From Candidatus Poribacteria bacterium (GTDB lineage: Bacteria > Poribacteria > DTPJ01 > WJIO01): DNA of 27,405 bases. Location: positions 1 through 27,405 of the forward strand of contig WJIO01000036.1 of assembly GCA_014730235.1 (NCBI GenBank), in the 5' to 3' direction. Below the pieces are notes generated by a model. The model ran no database searches. It saw nothing but the letters and a program-made list of their open reading frames with translations, and was not told where the DNA came from. The position numbers and the translations under genes are program-made. Below, piece by piece: positions 22,334-27,405 of this stretch (its first letter is position 1; every line of letters begins with the position of its first letter).

Positions 22334-23947
22334 CTATAATTCCAAAGGAAATAATTTCCCCGACTCATACATATAGGCATCTCTGCCTGTAAAATATTGA
22401 TTATAAACTTCCTTCCAATCGCTGTTAGTCAATCGCCAGACCTTTGATGGCCCCAGCTTAAAATAAACAATATCAGCTTTTTCCAAAGGTTCAAAGGGAT
22501 AATCACCTATAGGCGCGCCCCGGTGATTTTTAATGAATATTACCGCGTTATGAATATCGGCTTCTTCAACCATGATAGGCAGATCCTGATAAACATGCCC
22601 CCAGTTTATATAGGGTTTACCGATGTAAACATAAGTATAAACAGTATTCGCGGTAAGCAAAACAAGCAAGATAACCATGATAGGGATCAGCTTTGTAGAT
22701 AATTTCTTTATACATCCATAGACAATCCACATACCCCTTGCAACAAGGGGTATGATACCCAAAAGGGTACATTCCGTGTAATAACGTGCATTTACCGGCG
22801 TAACTCCCCACGTAGAACCTTCAAAATAAAACGGGAAATATAATATTAGATTCATCAACAAAAATCCAAAGAACATGAAATCATAACGATTTCTGGATGG
22901 ATGAAACAACGGTATAAGCATAAGTATTATGGGGAAAAGCAGGGGTATTGCTTTCAGCATCAGCTTATAATCAGATTTAAATAAATTTGGTATATAATAA
23001 CCCCAACCCAGTGTATTAAAGCTGATACACGGCAGCGTATGTCTCCAAATTCTTTCTAAAGCCCATTTGGGAGTGAATACTCCGGCATTTTCTACATTAG
23101 GATCATAACCCTCAGTTCTTTTTCCAAACCCGATCTTATCATAGGGCTGCATGGCCGTATGGGTGAACTTTAAAGGGTGACCTGTGAAGTAATTATTCCA
23201 GGCCATGCACAGGATAATCATAAGGGTAAATGTGAAAAAGAAAGTTACCAGGAGTTTCAGCGTAACTCTGCATTTCAAAGGTTTAACCAATGAATAGACT
23301 ACAAAAATGCCCCCTACGATCCCGAAAGCAACAGCCGGCATAGGCCGAGTATTAAAGGCATAACCCAGGGCAAATCCCGACAAAGCGGCATAATACCACT
23401 TCCTGTATTTAATCATTCTTATTAAACTGATCAGGAAAATAGCCAGATAAAAACGACTAACCGGTTCGCTGAACCATGTACAGCCCATCCCCAATGTAGC
23501 AGGCGATATAAGCCCAATGACGGCAGCTATTAAGGCAATTCTTTTGCCATAGGCTTCCAGGACAATGAGATAAAGTAAAACCAATGCCAAACCTGTTACA
23601 ACAGCAGGAACAATCCAATGGGCGTTGATGAACCCCCCAAGTGTAAGCATTAAGGCGTTGCCAAAAGGATATTTTGAATACCATTTGCCGTTTAGAATAT
23701 TTATATGAGGTGATGAAGAAAACCCATATTCCGGCGGAGGTTTCAGGTTTAACTTACCCCTGGCAAATATCTTTGCCTGAAAGGAATAGGAAACTGTATC
23801 CGGTTCAAAATATGAGAACCGGAAGTATATATAACTCAGTATGGCTGAAAGTATTATTCCCAGAAGGCAAATTATTATTATTGTCTTATTATTTAATATG
23901 CTGAATTTCACCAAGCTATACATTTTGCTTATTCGCTGTGTTGTCAC
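22334..23947 (-). CDS. GT-C type membrane glycosyltransferase (ArnT/PMT-like)
   Basis: A 537-residue polytopic inner-membrane protein with about ten membrane segments. The first periplasmic loop has FEPDTVSYSFQAKIFARGKL (about residues 50-69), the acidic motif typical of lipid-linked-sugar transferases of the ArnT/PMT/GT39-GT83 type. It is followed by NGKWYSKYPFGNALML, as in that superfamily. A C-terminal soluble segment (about 455-537) follows the last helix. It would transfer a sugar from a polyprenyl-phosphate donor to a glycolipid or protein outside the membrane. The GTG start at 23947 is backed by GGAGAG 6 nt upstream, while the ATG at 23923 has none. It lies 49 nt downstream of the TauE/SafE gene on the same strand. 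Acceptor and donor unknown. Confidence 0.82.
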   Translation of the reverse strand: MTTQRISKMYSLVKFSILNNKTIIIICLLGIILSAILSYIYFRFSYFEPDTVSYSFQAKIFARGKLNLKPPPEYGFSSSPHINILNGKWYSKYPFGNALMLTLGGFINAHWIVPAVVTGLALVLLYLIVLEAYGKRIALIAAVIGLISPATLGMGCTWFSEPVSRFYLAIFLISLIRMIKYRKWYYAALSGFALGYAFNTRPMPAVAFGIVGGIFVVYSLVKPLKCRVTLKLLVTFFFTFTLMIILCMAWNNYFTGHPLKFTHTAMQPYDKIGFGKRTEGYDPNVENAGVFTPKWALERIWRHTLPCISFNTLGWGYYIPNLFKSDYKLMLKAIPLLFPIILMLIPLFHPSRNRYDFMFFGFLLMNLILYFPFYFEGSTWGVTPVNARYYTECTLLGIIPLVARGMWIVYGCIKKLSTKLIPIMVILLVLLTANTVYTYVYIGKPYINWGHVYQDLPIMVEEADIHNAVIFIKNHRGAPIGDYPFEPLEKADIVYFKLGPSKVWRLTNSDWKEVYNQYFTGRDAYMYESGKLFPLEL

Positions 23948-23996
23948 CTCTTTCTCTCCTTGCGTTGAATCAAAAAGATTCTCCTCTTTGTAAATA

Positions 23997-24716
23997 TCAG
24001 GGAACCAGCAGTAATTTTAACCCGGTCAGAAACAAGAAGACTGCAATGACTATGCGAAAATAATTCTGTGGAATCTTTTCTACAATATACTTGGCTAATT
24101 TTGCCCCCAGAAGAGATGCAGGAACAAAGGCCAACAAGCCCCACATTAAAATTGATTCAAGCCGGCTTCCGTTCATATAGTATGTAACAAGCCTGCTTGA
24201 GTCTATAATTAAGGCGATTCCGCCGGTGGTCGCCAGATAAACGGCTTTTGGTAGGTCAAATGCAGATAAAAAGGCGCTTCTTACAGCACCACCTATGCCA
24301 AAAATTCCTGCAAAAAATCCGGAAAGTGTTCCACCTGAAATGGCGGTATAATTATTCTGAGGTAGTTTAAAAGATGATTTGATAAAAAGAAATATAACGT
24401 ATGCTATTAAAAACCCACCGAGTATACGCTGCATAAGTTCCTCAGGCGCACTGAAAGTTAAAGAAGCACCGAGAAAGCTTGTTATAATTCCCGGTATACC
24501 AAAACCTAACAAAATCTTCCATCGAATACCCTGACGGAATAAAATCAACTTCCAGATATCCCCAAACCAATGAATTATACCTACCAGAAGAAGAGTCTGA
24601 GGTAAGGGAAAGAACAGCAAAAGCACCGGAACCATAATGGTAGAAGTTCCAAAACCTGTCAGTGTGCCAATGCCTCCTGCGAAAATAGTGAGAATAGTGA
24701 GATAGACAATTACCAT
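23997..24716 (-). CDS. TauE/SafE-family membrane exporter
   Basis: A 239-residue inner-membrane protein with seven or eight hydrophobic segments and the internally duplicated TauE/SafE (DUF81) plan. GGIGTLTGFGTSTIMVPVLLL is in the N-terminal half and SGFFAGIFGIGGAVRSAFL in the C-terminal half. Family members move sulfite, sulfonates or other organic anions; no substrate can be assigned. GGAAGGGG precedes the ATG at 24716. It heads a two-gene unit with the glycosyltransferase and is divergent from the GH5-like gene. Confidence 0.88.
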   Translation of the reverse strand: MVIVYLTILTIFAGGIGTLTGFGTSTIMVPVLLLFFPLPQTLLLVGIIHWFGDIWKLILFRQGIRWKILLGFGIPGIITSFLGASLTFSAPEELMQRILGGFLIAYVIFLFIKSSFKLPQNNYTAISGGTLSGFFAGIFGIGGAVRSAFLSAFDLPKAVYLATTGGIALIIDSSRLVTYYMNGSRLESILMWGLLAFVPASLLGAKLAKYIVEKIPQNYFRIVIAVFLFLTGLKLLLVP

Positions 24717-24742
24717 AATCCCCTTCCTTTTTTATTATTATA

Positions 24743-24772
24743 TTAATTCACGTCTGCTTAATTCACGTCTGC
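24743..24772. repeat. Tandem duplication, 2 x 15 bp
   Basis: TTAATTCACGTCTGC occurs twice without a gap in the leader of the TauE/SafE gene (24743-24757 and 24758-24772). It may be a replication-slippage duplication or a paired protein-binding site. The rest of the 195-nt divergent gap is AT-rich with candidate promoters in both directions. Confidence 0.8.
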
Positions 24773-24838
24773 ATTTTACAATTATACTAGCCTTATGTAT
24801 TACCGTCCAGAAAAATATAACAAACTCGTGTTAATCTG

Positions 24839-24847
24839 TGGTATAAT
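24839..24847 (+). promoter_or_regulatory. Extended -10 promoter element for the GH5-like gene
   Basis: TGG-TATAAT: an extended -10 (TGn) directly before a consensus TATAAT at 24842-24847, 65 nt before the start codon. No good -35 box is present, as is usual for this promoter type. Confidence 0.5.
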
Positions 24848-24911
24848 CATTAGGAAATGAAGTAAGTCAAAATGAAACAGATATATAGACACTTTATGAG
24901 GGGGGATTACT

Positions 24912-25913
24912 ATGGCAGCTCGTTATGGATTTAACTTTCTTTGGATGTTTATATGGCAAGAGGGTAAAGCACCGGAACCAGTTGATTTGAATGCCCTGGA
25001 TTTGATGCAGGAATTAGGATTGGACTTTGTCCGTATACCTATGGACTATCGGCACTGGACAAAGGATTTTGACTACATGAATCCAGATGAGGATGTGTTT
25101 AATCATGTGGATAGTTACATTAAAGCCTGCCGGGAAAGAGGTCTTCACGCCTGTTTGAATTTCCATCGGGCCCCGGGCTACTGCATCAACCGGAATAATC
25201 TTGAAAGGGATAACCTCTGGCTTGATGAAGTGGCTCAGGAAGGTTTTGCTTATCAATGGAAGCTTTTGGCTGAAAGATACAAGGATATTGCCAACGATTT
25301 CCTGAGCTTTGACCTGGTGAATGAGCCACCGGGTATAGGTCAATATGGCATGACCAGGGAAAAACATGCGGCTGTGGTTCGCAGGACTATTGATGCAATA
25401 TGGTCAGTAGATCCTGACCGGCAAATAGTAATTGACGGACTTGGCGGCGGTAATATTGCTATGCCGGAACTGGCAGACCTGGATCTAATACAAAGCTGTC
25501 GCGGTTATCAGCCTATGGCCATAAGCCATTATAAGGCGGGATGGTGGAGTGGTCATGAGGGGTTACCCGAACCTACTTACCCTAACCTGGAATGGGCTGG
25601 AAAAGTCTGGAATAAAGATACACTGCGAGATTTTTATAAACCCTGGCTTGATGTAGAAAAAATGGGTGTTAAAGTCCTTGTGGGAGAATTTGGTTGTTAT
25701 AATAAAACACCCAATGATGTCGCTCTTAGATGGTTTGCCGATCTGTTGAGTTTATTTAAAGAATTTGGCTGGGGGTATTCCCTTTGGAATTTCAAAGGGG
25801 CTTTTGGCATAGTTGAACATGGAAGACCCGGCACTGAGTACGAAGAATGGCGGGGTTTGAAGGTTGATAAGAAACTGCTGGAGCTTTATCTGGAAAATCG
25901 GGTTGAAAATTAA
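24912..25913 (+). CDS. GH5-like (cellulase-fold) glycoside hydrolase, cytoplasmic
   Basis: A 333-residue TIM-barrel hydrolase of the glycoside hydrolase family 5 type. Visible landmarks are GLDFVRIPMDYRHW with the conserved Arg41, ACLNFHRAPG, and SFDLVNEPP with the general acid/base Glu138. AISHYKAGWW has the His/Tyr pair, VLVGEFGCYNK has the nucleophile Glu259, and GWGYSLWNFKG has the substrate-stacking tryptophans. There is no signal peptide, so it should act on imported oligosaccharides or small glycosides, not on polymer outside the cell. The exact linkage (beta-glucoside or beta-mannoside) cannot be read. A GGGGG ribosome site precedes ATG 24912. The AGE-family gene starts 46 nt downstream, so they likely act in sequence. 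Confidence 0.9.
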   Translation: MAARYGFNFLWMFIWQEGKAPEPVDLNALDLMQELGLDFVRIPMDYRHWTKDFDYMNPDEDVFNHVDSYIKACRERGLHACLNFHRAPGYCINRNNLERDNLWLDEVAQEGFAYQWKLLAERYKDIANDFLSFDLVNEPPGIGQYGMTREKHAAVVRRTIDAIWSVDPDRQIVIDGLGGGNIAMPELADLDLIQSCRGYQPMAISHYKAGWWSGHEGLPEPTYPNLEWAGKVWNKDTLRDFYKPWLDVEKMGVKVLVGEFGCYNKTPNDVALRWFADLLSLFKEFGWGYSLWNFKGAFGIVEHGRPGTEYEEWRGLKVDKKLLELYLENRVEN

Positions 25914-25959
25914 CACTCCAGCAGAACTTTTATGTATGACAATTATGAGGTATAGCGCA

Positions 25960-27129
25960 ATGGAGTTATCTGAAAGACTGAAATGGTTTGAGAAGCACCT
26001 GACCGAAGATATACTTGCTAAATGGTTTGAAAATTGCCAGACGGATAAAGGTTTGTTCTTTCCCCACTTAGGCAGGAATTGGGGTCGTTTGCAGAAAGAC
26101 TCATGCTCATTGGTTTCTCAAACGCGACTTCTTTATAATTTTGCAACTGGATATAATATTACTGGCGAAAAAAAATATCTGGATGCTATTAATAAGGGTG
26201 CTGATGCATTCCTGAAATATTTTGCAGATTCCCAAAATGGTGGTTGGTTCTGGTCTTGTGGCATGAACGGTGCAGTCAAAGAAGATTATAAGGATTTATA
26301 CGGACATGCCTTTGCTATATTTGGCTTAACCCATGCAACGCTGGCTACAGAACGGGATGATCTGAAAGAGGCTGGATTGGATACATGGCGCGTTGTTCGA
26401 TCTAGGTTTCGGGATGGTAAAGGTGGGTTTCTGGGCAAATTATCCAGGAGTTTTGAGATTCTACCCCATACAAGATCACAAAATCCGATAATGCACCTTT
26501 TTGAAGCTCTTTTTGCGCTTGATGTACTGGATAACAGTGGGTTTGTCCGGGAAGATGGCGAGGAGATAGCCAGCTTTATGCTGGACCGTCTTTTCCGAAG
26601 GAAAGATGGTGTTCTTCCTGAAGTATACAACGATGAATGGAAAGAGCTTTCCGAGATAGACGGTGGAAGAATTGACGTGGGACATTCTTTTGAGTGGGCT
26701 TATTTGCTTTCCCATGCAAATGAGCGTAACTGGCCAGAATATTATGTAAAGCCAGCTAATATACTTCTGGAAAGCAGTTTATCCCTAGGTTATGATGAGG
26801 AAAATGGCGGTATATTTTCCCCTGTGACCCCTGATGGTAGTATCGAAATAGCATCAAAGGGTTGGTGGCAACAGTGCGAAGCAATTCGAGCGTTGATGCA
26901 CTTTGGCATTATCAGGGGTAGAAATGACGTATGGGAACCTCTTGATAAAACCCTAAACTATACTCAGGAAAATTTCCTGGATAATGAATACGGCGGATGG
27001 TTCTCTCAGCCGTTTTCCGGGAACAAAGACGAAAATTTATACAAAGGTAGCGAATGGAAAGTTGATTATCATGTGGTAAGCATGTGCGCTGAGGCCATAA
27101 GATTAGGTAAAATGGAAGGGATTTTATAA
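25960..27129 (+). CDS. AGE-family sugar 2-epimerase / aldose-ketose isomerase
   Basis: A 389-residue (alpha/alpha)6-barrel enzyme of the N-acylglucosamine 2-epimerase superfamily, the usual length. Active-site landmarks are SQTRLLYNF (Arg56), DLYGHAFAIFGL (His116), NPIMHLFEAL (His179, Glu182), DVGHSFEWAYLL (His242, Glu245), KGWWQQCEAIRA, and WKVDYHVVSM (His371). Members epimerise GlcNAc/ManNAc or cellobiose, or isomerise mannose/fructose and sulfoquinovose. The NPxMHL-type motif and the pairing with a GH5-like enzyme favour a free neutral sugar or disaccharide, but this is inference. Start 25960 follows ATGAGG by 9 nt; in-frame ATGs at 25936 and 25945 lack a site. It follows the GH5-like gene and precedes a zinc-ribbon gene by 16 nt. 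Confidence 0.9.
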   Translation: MELSERLKWFEKHLTEDILAKWFENCQTDKGLFFPHLGRNWGRLQKDSCSLVSQTRLLYNFATGYNITGEKKYLDAINKGADAFLKYFADSQNGGWFWSCGMNGAVKEDYKDLYGHAFAIFGLTHATLATERDDLKEAGLDTWRVVRSRFRDGKGGFLGKLSRSFEILPHTRSQNPIMHLFEALFALDVLDNSGFVREDGEEIASFMLDRLFRRKDGVLPEVYNDEWKELSEIDGGRIDVGHSFEWAYLLSHANERNWPEYYVKPANILLESSLSLGYDEENGGIFSPVTPDGSIEIASKGWWQQCEAIRALMHFGIIRGRNDVWEPLDKTLNYTQENFLDNEYGGWFSQPFSGNKDENLYKGSEWKVDYHVVSMCAEAIRLGKMEGIL

Positions 27130-27145
27130 ATGATAGGAGAAAATT

Positions 27146-27405
27146 ATGCCGTTTTGTCCTGAATGTAGAGCCGAATATCTGGAGGGCACAAAATCATGCC
27201 CTGATTGTCAGGTTGATTTAGTTGATAAATTACCGCCAAAAGATGAAACTGAATATATTGACCTTGTTGAACTACAGAAAGTTCCCAACGAAGTTTCAGG
27301 GGTTATGATGAAGGGCTTTCTGGAAAACAACGGGGTTGATGTAGTCCTTCGAGCTGCCAAGATACCCTGGTATGATGGTATAGCCAGTACATGGTCAACA
27401 TATTA
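27146..27405 (+). CDS. Zinc-ribbon plus DUF2007-like protein, 3' end outside window
   Basis: The first 86 codons of a small cytoplasmic protein, open to the window edge. A zinc ribbon comes first, with knuckles CPEC (Cys4, Cys7) and CPDC (Cys18, Cys21). A polar linker follows, then the start of a DUF2007-type alpha/beta domain: YIDLVELQKVPNEVSGVMMKGFLENNGVDVVLR. This fold is annotated as a putative signal-transducing domain because of its resemblance to the PII/ACT-like architecture; its ligand is unknown. AGGAG lies 6 nt before ATG 27146. It probably belongs to the same transcript as the epimerase gene. Confidence 0.85.
   Translation, partial: MPFCPECRAEYLEGTKSCPDCQVDLVDKLPPKDETEYIDLVELQKVPNEVSGVMMKGFLENNGVDVVLRAAKIPWYDGIASTWSTY

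Overview
The window reads as chromosome of an uncultured Gram-negative bacterium: TonB-dependent receptors, lipoproteins with lipoboxes and a probable outer-membrane beta-barrel imply two membranes. It is moderately AT-rich and uses ordinary ATG/GTG starts with good Shine-Dalgarno sites. The mix of RraA-like, Gfo/Idh/MocA, cupin, LamG, URO-D-like, glycoside hydrolase and sugar epimerase genes recalls sugar-degrading lineages such as Poribacteria or Latescibacteria. That placement is an impression from gene content only. No rRNA, tRNA or CRISPR array was seen.

Region 1 (1-4320, minus strand) is a metal-uptake operon in transcription order: nikR, a TonB-dependent receptor, an FmdE-family protein with a zinc ribbon, and an ABC-type substrate-binding protein cut by the window edge. 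A strong sigma70-type promoter overlaps a palindrome of the GTGTTAC/GTAACAC type in front of nikR, so nickel-dependent autoregulation of the whole operon is likely.

Region 2 (4374-6667) is a gene graveyard. An apparently intact cobalamin riboswitch with its own promoter leads into a frameshifted btuB-like start that is joined by deletion to the C-terminal end of a btuD-like ATPase. Beyond it lies the N-terminus of a btuF-like binding protein, and upstream lies a frameshifted cobyric acid synthase C-terminus. Together they record loss of a local B12 uptake and synthesis locus.

Region 3 (6771-13936) is metabolic: a divergent RraA-like gene and aroA share back-to-back promoters, aroA is followed by a medium-chain dehydrogenase, then come a URO-D-like protein, an MntP manganese exporter, and a coupled cupin plus Gfo/Idh/MocA oxidoreductase pair.

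Region 4 (14257-22261) is mostly envelope: a secreted LamG protein, a VanZ-like membrane protein, and a tight run of an unknown membrane protein, a fibronectin-III lipoprotein, a barrel-like protein, and a discoidin-like/NTF2-like lipoprotein that overlaps the start codon of a 2-aminoethylphosphonate transaminase (phnW). A secreted beta-propeller-like protein follows.

Region 5 (22334-27405) has a GT-C glycosyltransferase and a TauE/SafE exporter on the minus strand. On the plus strand are a cytoplasmic GH5-like glycosidase, an AGE-family sugar epimerase/isomerase, and the start of a zinc-ribbon protein.

Throughout, intergenic gaps carry copies or fragments of one MITE-like element. It has roughly 25-bp terminal inverted repeats and usually an inner hairpin built on GTCATTCCTGC.
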